From the NCBI RefSeq assembly GCF_044788715.1, contig NZ_CP173170.1:558001-622000 (forward strand): a stretch of DNA of 64,000 nt. Direction: 5' to 3'. The first letter of the stretch is position 1. Each line of letters starts with the position of its first letter. Positions 28,858 to 37,619 of the stretch are shown here, one piece after another. The position numbers were made by a program, and so were the translations under genes. This DNA is from Methylotuvimicrobium sp018830325. GTDB lineage: Bacteria > Pseudomonadota > Gammaproteobacteria > Methylococcales > Methylomonadaceae. The notes under the pieces were generated by a model. It was not told the origin of the DNA and did no database searches. It saw nothing but the letters and a program-made list of their open reading frames with translations.

Positions 28858-29880
28858 ATGACTAAATTATATAATGTTGCCGTGGTCGGTGCCACCGGTG
28901 CTGTTGGTGAAGCGATGATCTCGATCTTAGAAGAGCGAAATTTTCCGGTTGGTGAGGTTTATGCGTTGGCCAGTAGCCGTTCGGTTGGAAAACGCATTCC
29001 GTTCAAGGGCGGTTCGCTGAAGGTAGAGGATCTAGCTGAGTTCGACTTTTCCAAAGTACAAATCGGCTTGTTTTCGCCTGGCGCTTCGGTTTCTGCCGAA
29101 TATGCGCCGAAAGCCGCGGCAGCCGGGTGCATCGTGATCGATAATACCTCCCAATTTCGTTACGACGAAAATATCCCGTTGGTCGTGCCCGAAGTTAATC
29201 CCGAGAGGATCGCCGACTATAAAAATCGAGGCATCATTGCCAATCCGAATTGTTCGACGATTCAGCTGTTAGTTGCGTTGAAACCGATTTATGACGCGGT
29301 CGGTATCAGTCGAATCAATGTTTGTACTTATCAAGCGGTTTCCGGGACGGGTAAAGAAGCGATCGAGGAACTCAGTCTGCAAACCGCGCATTTATTGAAC
29401 GGTAAACCGATTAAACCGAGCGTTTATCCAAAGCAAATCGCTTTCAATGTGTTGCCGCAAATCGATGTATTTATGGAAAATGGATATACCAAGGAAGAAA
29501 TGAAAATGGTTTGGGAGACGCGGAAAATTATCGGTGACGAATCGATTCAAGTTAATCCTACCGCTGTGCGTGTGCCTGTTTTTTTCGGTCACTCCGAAGC
29601 TGTGCATATTGAAACGCGTCACAAAATAGATAGTAAGTCGGTGCGCGCGCTTCTTGAAAAGGCGCCCGGGGTGACAGTACTCGACGAACATCGGGACGGA
29701 GGTTATCCGACGGCGGTAACAGAATCCTCCGGACATGATAGTGTTTTTGTCGGGCGTATTCGCGAAGATATCTCGCACCCGCTGGGAATCGACTTATGGG
29801 TTGTTGGTGATAATGTCAGAAAAGGCGCCGCTTTAAACAGTGTGCAAATTGCAGAAGAATTGGTAAAAAATTACATCTAG
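28858..29880 (+). CDS. asd: Aspartate-semialdehyde dehydrogenase
   Basis: Reduces aspartyl phosphate to the semialdehyde for lysine, threonine, methionine and diaminopimelate. The 340-residue protein has NVAVVGATGAVGEAMISIL (NADP fold), LFSPGASVSAEYAP, the catalytic Cys in NPNCSTIQ (about residue 131) and VRVPVFFGHSEAVHIE. This is the shorter Pseudomonas/Vibrio Asd2-type. Followed by fimV, as in many gammaproteobacteria. Confidence 0.96.
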   Translation: MTKLYNVAVVGATGAVGEAMISILEERNFPVGEVYALASSRSVGKRIPFKGGSLKVEDLAEFDFSKVQIGLFSPGASVSAEYAPKAAAAGCIVIDNTSQFRYDENIPLVVPEVNPERIADYKNRGIIANPNCSTIQLLVALKPIYDAVGISRINVCTYQAVSGTGKEAIEELSLQTAHLLNGKPIKPSVYPKQIAFNVLPQIDVFMENGYTKEEMKMVWETRKIIGDESIQVNPTAVRVPVFFGHSEAVHIETRHKIDSKSVRALLEKAPGVTVLDEHRDGGYPTAVTESSGHDSVFVGRIREDISHPLGIDLWVVGDNVRKGAALNSVQIAEELVKNYI

Positions 29881-29950
29881 TCTAAGCTTAATCTCATATT
29901 TGACTGTTCCGGGTAATAGATTGTGGTATATGTGTATGAAGGAGAGCAAT

Positions 29951-32503
29951 GTGCGCAAACTGACTAAATCCATAGCGCTTTTATCGTTGATGACCCCGAC
30001 TAGTGTTCTTCCGTTGGGAGTTGGCGATATCACATTGCACTCGGCCCTTAATCAAAGCCTTGATGCAGAGATTGCATTGATGCTTTCGCCTGACGAAAAT
30101 TCGGCCGACATTACCGTCAAGCTCGCGCCTCCCGATAAATTCGATGAGGCGGGACTACCGTGGAGCTATTTTCTTTCCAAAATTAAATTCAACCTGGTTA
30201 CCGTGTCTGATAAGCGCGCGGTTATTAAACTCAGTTCGACTGAGGTACTCAAGGAGCCTTTTTTAGATTTTTTGATTGAGGTGAGCTGGCCGAAAGGGAC
30301 ACTGTATCGCGAGTTCACCGTTTTGGTCGACCCGCCCGCAACTTATCAACAGCCTGTATTGCCGGTTCCTAGCGATTACGGTGTGACACCTGCCGAGCAA
30401 GAATATGCACGAGTCGTTGAGCGTCCGGTAGCACCTGCTCCGCGTCGTGAAGAGGAACGCGTGCCTGCATCGGGCGTGTATGGACCGGTTGGCAGAAATG
30501 AAACGCTTTCGTCAATTGCCTCAAAAGTTAGGCCTTCTAACGATGTCTCGGTTGAACAGACCATGATAGCGCTCTTCGAGAATAATCCGAGCGCATTTTA
30601 CAAAGATAATATCAATGCATTAATGGCGGGAGTACGGCTTAAGGTTCCGGAAAGAGAGGTCATACTGAAGCTTTCTCACCGGCAAGCAGTTGCGGAGTAT
30701 GGTCGGCAAAATCAAGTGTGGAGAGGTCAGCTTGCGGTAGCAACGGAGGCGCCGGTTGACGAGGAAGTTATCGACTCCCAATTGAGACTCGTTGCCCCTG
30801 CTCAAGAAGATGTTGAAGAGTCCGAACGCGTTGTCAGCGGTGAAAGGGATGATAGCTTGTTGCAACCAGTCGATCCTGGCAAAGTCGACGGGGATGAGCC
30901 AAGCAGAGATGATGCGGAATTGCGTGCGCGATTGGAGAAGTTGGAGGAACAATTAACGGTGATGCAGCAAATGCTAGCTATAAAAGACGAACAGCTAGCC
31001 GCTTTGCAGCATAAAGAACCATCCGAAAAAGTTGTTGAGATGCCACCCTCTCCTGTTGTTACGCCTCCGGTAAAGGAAACCGCTCCGCCTCCCCGTCCGG
31101 TAGCAAAATCGCCGCAAGCTGTGGCGCAAGAGCCTGTAAGCGAACTTCTGGATTCCTTTTATTATGCGATAATAGCACTGCTCGGCGCCGGTTTGTTAGG
31201 TGGTTTAGGTTGGTTGTGGTTGAGGAAGCGCCAAACCGAAAAAGAAACCGATACGGATAGTATGTTCGCAGCATCATCACAGATTAGTCTTCCCAGCTCT
31301 GATGATGAGTTGAATTTATTGGCCACGGAAGATGAATCTGCCTATGATGTAGGCACCGTTGGTGAAAGTTCGTTCTTAAGCGAATTTACTCCGAGCGATT
31401 TTGACGCTTTCGACAGCGACCAGCATGAAGTCGACCCGATTTCCGAGGCTGATGTTTATTTGGCATATGGTCGTTATCAACAAGCCGAAGGGCTAATTCG
31501 ACAAGCGATTGCCGAACATCCTGAGAATGACGATTACAAATTGAAACTGTTAGAGATTTTTTACGCGAACGAAAACAAGGATGGTTTCGAAAGTTATGCT
31601 AATGAACTGAAGCAAGCCGGAAAAAACGAAAATATCGATTTTTGGGCAAAAGTTACTGAGATGGCTAGTGAAATTAGTCCGGGATCGGTTTTATTCACGG
31701 ACGATATTGACACGGGGGACGAGGACGAGGATGAGTCGACGATTAACAAAGATTCTAAGGAAGTCGATCCCGCTCATTCGACTGATATAACTGAGGACAA
31801 TCGTTTCGATTTCGATCTGCCTGAGTTCGATGAACTTGAGTCTGAAACAGAACAATCGCCTTTAAAAGATGAAGAAGTGGAAGCTGAAAAGTCGGATAAC
31901 AGCCTCGATTTCGATTTGGAGAGTTTTGATTTTTCGGTGCCCGAGCCGGAGGATCGCTCATCTGAGGCTTCAAAACAGCAAACATCGGAGCAGAATCGGC
32001 AGTACGATAATCAGATCGAGTTTGATTTGAGTCCGGAAGCAGAAGCACCTGCAGAGAAAGAAACGGATGCCTTGGGTTCTGAAGAATTTGAATCGTTCGA
32101 TTTTGAAACCTTCGATGCCGATACGGAGAAAAAGACTGATGCTGCTGATTCTTCTGCGATGGATGAATTCGACATCACTTTCGACGAAAATGAAACTATG
32201 GCCGAAGACGTATCCGGTGTGACCGAAGAGGAAAAGGGGGATATCGGTTTTGATTTTAATTTCGACTTCGATTTGGATTCGACACCTAAGAAAGGGAATG
32301 ATGATAGTTTTCCGGACGATCTTGATTTAGGGGTTTCCGATCTGACCGATATGGATGAATTCGAAACCAAAATCGATCTTGCCAGAGCTTATATCGATAT
32401 GGGAGATAGTGATGCCGCTAAGGATATCGCACAGGAAGTATTGGATAAGGGAAGTTCGGAGCAAAAAAAGATCGCTCAATCGATTCTCGATGAATTGAAA
32501 TAA
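29951..32503 (+). CDS. fimV: FimV/HubP-type pole-organising protein
   Basis: Peptidoglycan-binding inner-membrane protein needed for polar assembly of type IV pili and other machines in Pseudomonas and Vibrio. About 850 residues. It has a signal segment, then the FimV N-terminal domain (LPLGVGDITLHSALNQSLDAEI), a LysM-like region (NETLSSIASKVRPSNDVSVEQTMIALFENNPSAFYKDNINALMAGVRLKVP, about 195-250) and a coiled coil. A single TM (FYYAIIALLGAGLLGGLGWLWL) is followed by TPR-like DVYLAYGRYQQAEGLIRQAI, an acidic stretch with many FDFDL motifs, and the C-terminal FimV motif LARAYIDMGDSDAAKDIAQEVL. GTG at 29951 is preferred because AAGGAG lies 6 bp upstream. Confidence 0.93.
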   Translation: MRKLTKSIALLSLMTPTSVLPLGVGDITLHSALNQSLDAEIALMLSPDENSADITVKLAPPDKFDEAGLPWSYFLSKIKFNLVTVSDKRAVIKLSSTEVLKEPFLDFLIEVSWPKGTLYREFTVLVDPPATYQQPVLPVPSDYGVTPAEQEYARVVERPVAPAPRREEERVPASGVYGPVGRNETLSSIASKVRPSNDVSVEQTMIALFENNPSAFYKDNINALMAGVRLKVPEREVILKLSHRQAVAEYGRQNQVWRGQLAVATEAPVDEEVIDSQLRLVAPAQEDVEESERVVSGERDDSLLQPVDPGKVDGDEPSRDDAELRARLEKLEEQLTVMQQMLAIKDEQLAALQHKEPSEKVVEMPPSPVVTPPVKETAPPPRPVAKSPQAVAQEPVSELLDSFYYAIIALLGAGLLGGLGWLWLRKRQTEKETDTDSMFAASSQISLPSSDDELNLLATEDESAYDVGTVGESSFLSEFTPSDFDAFDSDQHEVDPISEADVYLAYGRYQQAEGLIRQAIAEHPENDDYKLKLLEIFYANENKDGFESYANELKQAGKNENIDFWAKVTEMASEISPGSVLFTDDIDTGDEDEDESTINKDSKEVDPAHSTDITEDNRFDFDLPEFDELESETEQSPLKDEEVEAEKSDNSLDFDLESFDFSVPEPEDRSSEASKQQTSEQNRQYDNQIEFDLSPEAEAPAEKETDALGSEEFESFDFETFDADTEKKTDAADSSAMDEFDITFDENETMAEDVSGVTEEEKGDIGFDFNFDFDLDSTPKKGNDDSFPDDLDLGVSDLTDMDEFETKIDLARAYIDMGDSDAAKDIAQEVLDKGSSEQKKIAQSILDELK

Positions 32504-32530
32504 AAAAGGCCCGTTATCGGGCCTTTTTTA
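32504..32530 (+). terminator. Rho-independent terminator after fimV
   Basis: AAAAGGCCCG TTAT CGGGCCTTTTTT: an uninterrupted GC-rich stem with a T run, starting directly after the fimV stop codon. Confidence 0.93.
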
Positions 32531-32635
32531 TAGGCTATGTTCGCGTTAATAGTTGAAATCGCTTAAAAATTCAGAGCCAGCTTGAAATGGGTCTCTGAAT
32601 AACTTTCCTTGGTCAATATCGAGCCGATGATTGAA

Positions 32636-32940
32636 GCAGGGTTCGGCTGCTCGATTAACAGGTGTCGGCGGCAGGGCAGATTTTTGCTCCTCGGCAATTG
32701 CTGAGTTACAAGGATGTAATGAATGCAGAAAATGCAGGAGCATTTTTTTGCCCTGCATCGCCTAAAGCGCCTACTGTTGGTGCCCTAATACACGCCATCC
32801 TTGGTGTAATGCAAAATCTACATTCATGCCATCCTTGGCAATCAGTCGCCGCCGTCAAGCCTACATGCAGGTATTTACCCAGCACCTAAATTATCTATGT
32901 AATCAATCATGGCCAATGAGCTATGGAATTTAGTGGCTGA
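32636..32940 (+). repeat. Composite mosaic repeat, copy 1 (diverged)
   Basis: Carries, in order, GGTTCGGCTGCTCGATTAACA, GTGTCGGCGGCAGGGCAGA, TTTTTGCTCCTCGGCAATTG, CCTAATACACGCCATCCTTG and GCCGTCAAGCCTACATG, ending in a GCACCTAAATT palindrome (32879-32940). This is the same order as 47364-47596. An extra segment of about 60 bp (32705-32780) interrupts it, and the right palindrome arm has lost a base (TTTAGTGGCTG). Confidence 0.75.
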
Positions 32941-32957
32941 GCGATTGCCTCGTCTTT

Positions 32958-33341
32958 TTATTCGGGTTTCGGCCGTTCGATTATTTCAATGGCATTACCG
33001 TCAAAATCTCGGCAAAACAATGCTTGGCGTCCGGAAATGCTCAATGTATACCGAAAGCCGCTGTTATCGAGGGCTTCCTTGACTGGAGATAGGTCCGAAC
33101 ATGTTAATGCGACATGGCGATCTCTTCCTCCGTGGACTGGCCGACCAGAAGTTGGGTCGGGATTCTCCAGTTCCAATAAATGAATTTGTTGTTCGCCAAG
33201 TTGAAGCCAAGCGCCCGGGAATGGAAGGTTCGGCCGTTCTGTTTGTTGAAGTCCTAATATATCCCGGTAAAAATACAAGGACTTTTCGGTATCGGAGACG
33301 ATAAGACTAATATGGTGTATGGCAAGGTTAAATTTGGACAT
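32958..33341 (-). CDS. VOC (glyoxalase/dioxygenase) superfamily protein
   Basis: A 127-residue single-chain vicinal-oxygen-chelate fold protein. FNLAIHHISLIVSDTEKSLYFYRDILGLQQ opens it, LQLGEQQIHLLELENPDP gives the second metal-strand, RHVALTCSDLSPVKEALDNSGF repeats the first half, and CRDFDGNAIEIIE closes it. His and Glu at the usual metal positions (H in HHIS, H in QIHLLE, H in RHVAL, E in IEIIE) are kept. The specific substrate is unknown; it could be a lyase, dioxygenase or resistance-type protein. Confidence 0.87.
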   Translation of the reverse strand: MSKFNLAIHHISLIVSDTEKSLYFYRDILGLQQTERPNLPFPGAWLQLGEQQIHLLELENPDPTSGRPVHGGRDRHVALTCSDLSPVKEALDNSGFRYTLSISGRQALFCRDFDGNAIEIIERPKPE

Positions 33342-33728
33342 AGTATTCTTGTATTGGTTGTTATTGATTCGATTATACTTCGCTCGGCTGTATTGTTGGA
33401 GTTTATATGCCTATCGTAGATCAATAGTTGCCATCGAAGAGGGAATCAAAGGGCGCCGCGTTGTGAACCCAGCATCTAAATTATCCGAGATAGCTAACCA
33501 CAGTCAATGAATAATGGGATTTAGATGCTGGCATTACGGCGTTCTGTCAAGCGAGTTACCAAAACCGCTACAAATCTCATAGCTCCAGGAAGTTATTTTT
33601 CACGAAATCTTAATGCTAGGTGAGGACCGAGTACCTCGGAGCTTTTTAGTCACAGCTGAAATTTGAAGCGCGAAAGGTATAAACTGCCGAAATCAGGTTT
33701 ATAAACGTTAGAGGCGCGGCTCTGTTTT
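33342..33728. other. Gene-free region with intergenic repeats
   Basis: Holds a diverged palindrome (33468-33531), a CTGTCAAGCGAGTTACC module (33541-33620), and the words GAAATTTGAAGCGCGAAAGGTATAA shared in part with 37590 and 49740. No gene supported. Confidence 0.65.
33468..33531. repeat. GCATCTAAATT palindrome, copy P3 with paired changes
   Basis: CCCAGCATCTAAATT ... GATTTAGATGCTGG. Relative to the common GCACC/GGTGC arms, both arms carry the matching change (C to T on the left, G to A on the right), so pairing is preserved. Left flank is TTGTGAA as in other copies. Confidence 0.85.
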
Positions 33729-34934
33729 TCAGGCGCTATTTTTATCCGACAATTCCTCGATAAGTTCGGTTTTTTTTGTAATGAATTGTTGAATCAAAGC
33801 TTGTAATTTATCGAAATGCCGGTCTGTTTCGAGGAAGTCTTTCGAAATCAAATTTTGCTCTAATGTTAGGGCCTGTTGACGGATATCCGTTAAACCGCAG
33901 AAACTGACCGAACCATGCAGCTTATGGGTGATCGATAAGGCTTGTTGCCATTGTCGATGGCGTAGTGCTTTTTGAATTGAGTCAAGTTGTTGAGGAAGCT
34001 CCTCGTATAGTTTGTTTAAGATGGTTAATGCCAAGTCTCGGTCGTAAGCGGTTTTAGCCAGGAGTTGCTGCGCATAACCGGCCTGCTTTGGAGAGTCGCT
34101 TAAAGCCTCACGAGGTTCGGTGGGGCGCCAGAGAGCGACGATTTCCTCTAGTTGCTCGGATAAAATCGGTTTAATAAGACATTCGTCGAAGCCAAGGGCG
34201 ATGATGTCTTTGCGTTGGTTTGGTAACGCATGCGCCGTTACGGCGATAACGGGAGTATCCCTATTCGGATTTTCGGTATGTCGTAGGATTTCAATTAATT
34301 CAAAGCCGTTATGGCCCGGCATTTGTAGGTCTAAAAAAACCAAGTTAAATTGTTTGCTCTTTAGATAATTCAAAGCTTCTATTCCATCTTCTGTCGCGGT
34401 AATTTGATCGCAATGATCTTGCAATTGATTGACGAACAGTAAGCGGTTAATGGAATTGTCGTCGGCGATTAATATTGAAAATTTACGGGGCGATAGGGAC
34501 GGTTTCTTTTGATCGCCAGGATTCGTCATATCCAATGGATGGTTACGAGTGGTGGTTGGGCCGGAGGCTTCGTTATCGTTGGGGCTGTTCTGTTTAAGGC
34601 GCCGGTAAGCCGCTAGGGCGACTAATCCTGCAGCTAAAACCGAGACAAAACCGATGAGAGCGCTGATCTTGATCCGTTTAAGCAATGGTGTCATCGAGAT
34701 TTCTTGGGCCGGTTCAATGAATGCTTGTTGCGCCTGACTGTCCCGTATCGCTTGATATTCTGCTAACAGCACACCGGTTTGAGCGAGGTTGCTCATCAGC
34801 GTCGGTAAAAGCGCTATGATGAGGAGGTGTTTTAGTAAGAAGGATTTTTTCACTGCGGGAAGGCCAAGAGTAAAAATAAATTTGCGTATTTTAGTAAATG
34901 CTAATATTCTTTGGGTAACGCCGGTTCCAAACAT
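33729..34934 (-). CDS. Membrane-anchored receiver-Hpt protein without kinase
   Basis: A 401-residue signalling protein with two hydrophobic segments (about 33-50 and 90-110). A receiver domain follows at about 150-270 (ILIADDNSINRLLF, phospho-acceptor Asp in VFLDLQMPG near residue 200, AVTAHA, and Lys in LIKPI). A C-terminal Hpt domain has the phosphoacceptor His in ITHKLHGSVSFCG (about 332). The layout equals the C-terminal half of BarA/LetS-like hybrid kinases, but the HisKA and HATPase domains are missing. It therefore probably acts as an intermediate in a phosphorelay with a separate kinase. The short linker replaced by a membrane anchor suggests deletion or domain recombination. Confidence 0.85.
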   Translation of the reverse strand: MFGTGVTQRILAFTKIRKFIFTLGLPAVKKSFLLKHLLIIALLPTLMSNLAQTGVLLAEYQAIRDSQAQQAFIEPAQEISMTPLLKRIKISALIGFVSVLAAGLVALAAYRRLKQNSPNDNEASGPTTTRNHPLDMTNPGDQKKPSLSPRKFSILIADDNSINRLLFVNQLQDHCDQITATEDGIEALNYLKSKQFNLVFLDLQMPGHNGFELIEILRHTENPNRDTPVIAVTAHALPNQRKDIIALGFDECLIKPILSEQLEEIVALWRPTEPREALSDSPKQAGYAQQLLAKTAYDRDLALTILNKLYEELPQQLDSIQKALRHRQWQQALSITHKLHGSVSFCGLTDIRQQALTLEQNLISKDFLETDRHFDKLQALIQQFITKKTELIEELSDKNSA

Positions 34935-34978
34935 TTATGTTTTCATTGTTGAATGTTTGCGTTTGAATGATGACGGTC

Positions 34979-35071
34979 CTAACCCGGTTTTAATCAATGT
35001 AGTGTCGTAATATTTGTTGTTTTTTGTTTTTCAATATTTTATGAACGACAAATGTTAAAGTAGGGTTAAGT
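34979..35071. repeat. TTAACCC-ended MITE-like element, copy 2 (short)
   Basis: CTAACCCGGTTTTAATCA plus AATGTAGTG on the left; AATGTTAAAGTAGGGTTAAG on the right. 93 bp, shorter than copies 1 and 3, with the shared GTCGTAATATT word inside. Confidence 0.65.
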
Positions 35072-35480
35072 TTCGTTCCAAGCCGGTGTATCTTTGAATC
35101 GACACAATGAGGTGCCGACATTTTCAGTGACATGCGGTTATTGAAAATGTTATTGATTGGGAATTTGTTTTCCAAGTCCAAAAACGGAAACGTCAACGTT
35201 TTCTGAATTAAACCAAATCGATCGAAATGTATAACTTTGCAAGGTCATGTTTTCGGCTTTTATGACAATGTTATTTTGTTCGCGAGCAAGGCGCCAAAAC
35301 AGGCGATAAGCTATGCAACTGTTTTCGCAAAGCTTCCGCTCCTGCTAAGCCCCTTGCCTACATTCATGTAGGTAACGCAGCTACCGGGCAAAAGATCGCG
35401 TCAGCTTACCAGCAAATGTGGTCGTGCGAAGTCTTCAACAAGAATAATAGTGCATTTTGATTCATCACGAGGAGAAATTT
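35072..35480. other. Gene-free region upstream of sqr
   Basis: About 410 bp without a credible gene. Contains a repeat-like segment (35340-35400, CTTGCCTACATTCATGTAGG with an inverted TACATTCATGTA core) shared in part with 59700. The sqr promoter is expected here; none chosen. Confidence 0.55.
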
Positions 35481-36755
35481 ATGGCTAAAATTGTAATATT
35501 AGGTGCCGGTATCGGTGGTGTTCCGATGGCCTATGAAATGAAAGAGTTGGTTAAAAATAATCACACAGTCACAGTGATATCCGATTCTCCGACGTTCCAT
35601 TTCGTACCTTCGAATCCTTGGGTGCCGCCGAAATGGCGTAAACCGGAAGATCTGAAAATCGAATTAGCTCCGATTATGCAGAAAAAAGGGATCGAATTCA
35701 TTCAAAAAGCGGCCGTGAAGGTCGATCCTCCCAACAATCAAATTCATTTAAACGACGGTACTGCGGTCGATTACGATTATTTAGTGATTGCAACCGGCCC
35801 CCGCCTTGCCTTCGATGAGGTGCCGGGACTAGGTCCGGAAGGTTATACGACTTCGGTTTGTCATGTCGATCATGCAGCCGTGGCTGCTCAGGATTGGGAT
35901 AAATTTATGGAAGACCCAGGCCCGATCATCGTCGGCGCTGTGCAGGGCGCATCTTGTTTCGGTCCCGCTTATGAATATTTGATGATCCTAGAGACCGAGC
36001 TGCGTAAACGCAAAATACGCGACAAGGTGCCGATGACTTTCGTTACATCGGAACCCTACATCGGACATTTAGGCTTAGGTGGTGTCGGTGACACCAAAAG
36101 CATGTTAGAAAGCGTTTTGAGAGATAGAACGGTCAAGTGGGTGACTAACGCGAAAGTTGATCGTATCGAACAAGGCATGATGTATGTGACAGAAGTCGAT
36201 GACGACGGCAACGAGAAGAAAAAGCATGAATTGCCATTCAAGCATTCCATGATGTTACCGGCGTTTACCGGGGTTGATGCGGTGCGTAATTGTGGCGTCG
36301 AAGGCTTGATGAATCCGCGGGGCTTTGTCGTCGTCGATGAATATCAGCGCAATCCGACTTTTAAAAATATTTACTCGGTCGGTGTTTGTGTGGCGATTCC
36401 ACCGGTTGAAAAAACACCGGTCGCCACAGGTACTCCTAAAACCGGTTACATGATCGAGTCTATGGTAACCGCGACCGCGCATAATATCCGTGATGAATTG
36501 GCCGGAAAAGAGCCCTCCGACAAGCCGAGTCTGAGTGCATTGTGTCTGGCCGATTTGGGCGATACCGGAGTTGCATTTCTGGCGGTGCCGCAAATACCGC
36601 CGAGAAATACGACCTGGTCGAAAAAAGGGAAATGGGTGCACTTGTCCAAAATCATATTCGAGAAATATTTCATGCGCAAAGTCAGAAAGGGCATCAGCGA
36701 GCCGTTTTATGAAAAAATGATGCTGAAGTTTATGGGTGTTGTACGTCTTAAATAA
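35481..36755 (+). CDS. sqr: Sulfide:quinone oxidoreductase
   Basis: Membrane-peripheral FAD enzyme that oxidises sulfide to sulfur and passes electrons to quinone. The 424-residue protein has the FAD motif VILGAGIGGVPMA, and the three redox Cys at 127 (SVCHVDH), 159 (GASCFGP) and 355 (ALCLADLGD). These match the C128/C160/C356 positions known from Acidithiobacillus ferrooxidans SQR. IPPVEKTPVATGTPKTGYMIE and IPPRNTTW are also conserved. The C-terminal part is amphipathic and basic. The ATG at 35481 follows GAGGAG. Gene pair with the small membrane protein 33 bp downstream. Function is sulfide oxidation or detoxification. Confidence 0.95.
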   Translation: MAKIVILGAGIGGVPMAYEMKELVKNNHTVTVISDSPTFHFVPSNPWVPPKWRKPEDLKIELAPIMQKKGIEFIQKAAVKVDPPNNQIHLNDGTAVDYDYLVIATGPRLAFDEVPGLGPEGYTTSVCHVDHAAVAAQDWDKFMEDPGPIIVGAVQGASCFGPAYEYLMILETELRKRKIRDKVPMTFVTSEPYIGHLGLGGVGDTKSMLESVLRDRTVKWVTNAKVDRIEQGMMYVTEVDDDGNEKKKHELPFKHSMMLPAFTGVDAVRNCGVEGLMNPRGFVVVDEYQRNPTFKNIYSVGVCVAIPPVEKTPVATGTPKTGYMIESMVTATAHNIRDELAGKEPSDKPSLSALCLADLGDTGVAFLAVPQIPPRNTTWSKKGKWVHLSKIIFEKYFMRKVRKGISEPFYEKMMLKFMGVVRLK

Positions 36756-36788
36756 AGCTATGCGTCTTAAATCACGAGGAGACAAATC

Positions 36789-36989
36789 ATGAGTATCGAT
36801 CGTTTAGTGATGGCATTTGCCGGCAGTTTTATATTGCTAAGTCTGCTTTTGGCGCATTTTCATTCACCGAACTGGTTATGGTTTACCGCATTTGTCGGTG
36901 CGAATTTATTTCAAGCGTCGTTTACCGGTTTTTGCCCGTTGGCGATGGTATTGAAAAAATTCGGCGTGAAATCGGGGTGTGCGTTTTAA
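36789..36989 (+). CDS. DUF2892-like small membrane protein
   Basis: A 66-residue protein with two hydrophobic segments (residues 7-22 and about 30-40) and the characteristic FTGFCPLAMVLKKFGVKSGCAF end of the DUF2892 / YgaP-like transmembrane family. Members of that family are often fused or adjacent to rhodanese and sulfide-related genes. Two Cys near the C-terminus could bind or carry sulfur. ACGAGGAG lies upstream of the ATG, so it is translated with sqr. Confidence 0.87.
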   Translation: MSIDRLVMAFAGSFILLSLLLAHFHSPNWLWFTAFVGANLFQASFTGFCPLAMVLKKFGVKSGCAF

Positions 36990-37619
36990 GAACGAGGATT
37001 CAACATGCCAGGGAGGGCGGTATACCCTTTTATACACACGCTCGTTTTTGGCGTGTTGTCAATGAAGGGCAAGTCAGACGATGCTCTTTCAATGTTAGAT
37101 TTTCAATGTAAGTGATTGATATATTAATTCGAAAGTCTTTTGTGTAAAAAGTAGTCAATTTACAAAAGTTGTAACAAATATGCGGCTTTAAGAAACAAGT
37201 CATCAAGTTGCTCACAGACTTATCCACAGCTTCTGTGAGTAACTTTTCAAGAGGTTATTTCTAGTTGAGAAAAAATTCGACCAAAGCCTCTGCGCTTCCT
37301 TAAGGCTATGTGTACGGTAATAGTTGAAAACACCCACCAGCACTTATAAATCCAAAGTGAATTGTAGTGTTCGTTGCGCGAACCGAAGTTTGAAGAGCGA
37401 AAAGTACAGTACCGATCTCGAAATTCTATTTATACCCATCGGATATCAAAATTCGGCACCGGGGTGCCCGTCAAAGGACGCCGTGAATACGTCCATGTAG
37501 GCTCTATGCCAGCTCCATGCTGATCCCTCACCTAGCGTTAGGTGAGGGATCGGATACCCCGGCGCTTCCTCAAGCACTACCGAAATTTGAAGTGTGAAAG
37601 ATATAAGAAATCGTTGGCG
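36990..37619. other. Gene-free region with hairpin repeat
   Basis: Contains a composite-repeat fragment with an empty site (GGACGCCGTGAATACGTCC, about 37478-37496) and the TCACCTA hairpin (37522-37551). AT-rich sequence lies between. No supported gene. Confidence 0.65.
37522..37551. repeat. TCACCTA hairpin repeat, copy 1
   Basis: GATCCCTCACCTA / TAGGTGAGGGATC is a perfect 13-bp stem with a 4-nt loop. A second version lies at 49694-49713. Both are preceded by a GTCAAAGGA..GCCGTGA segment and followed by GAAATTTGAAG(T/C)G(T/C)GAAAG. Confidence 0.8.

Noticed and set aside
31790..32370. Acidic FDFDL-rich stretch in fimV as a novel repeat protein
   Set aside because: Acidic, Phe/Asp-rich cytoplasmic repeats are normal in FimV/HubP proteins.
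32662..32889. Open frames inside the composite repeats (32662-32889, 42240-42473, 47285-47671)
   Set aside because: The similar peptides come from repeat DNA in both orientations; inconsistent frames and no start signals.
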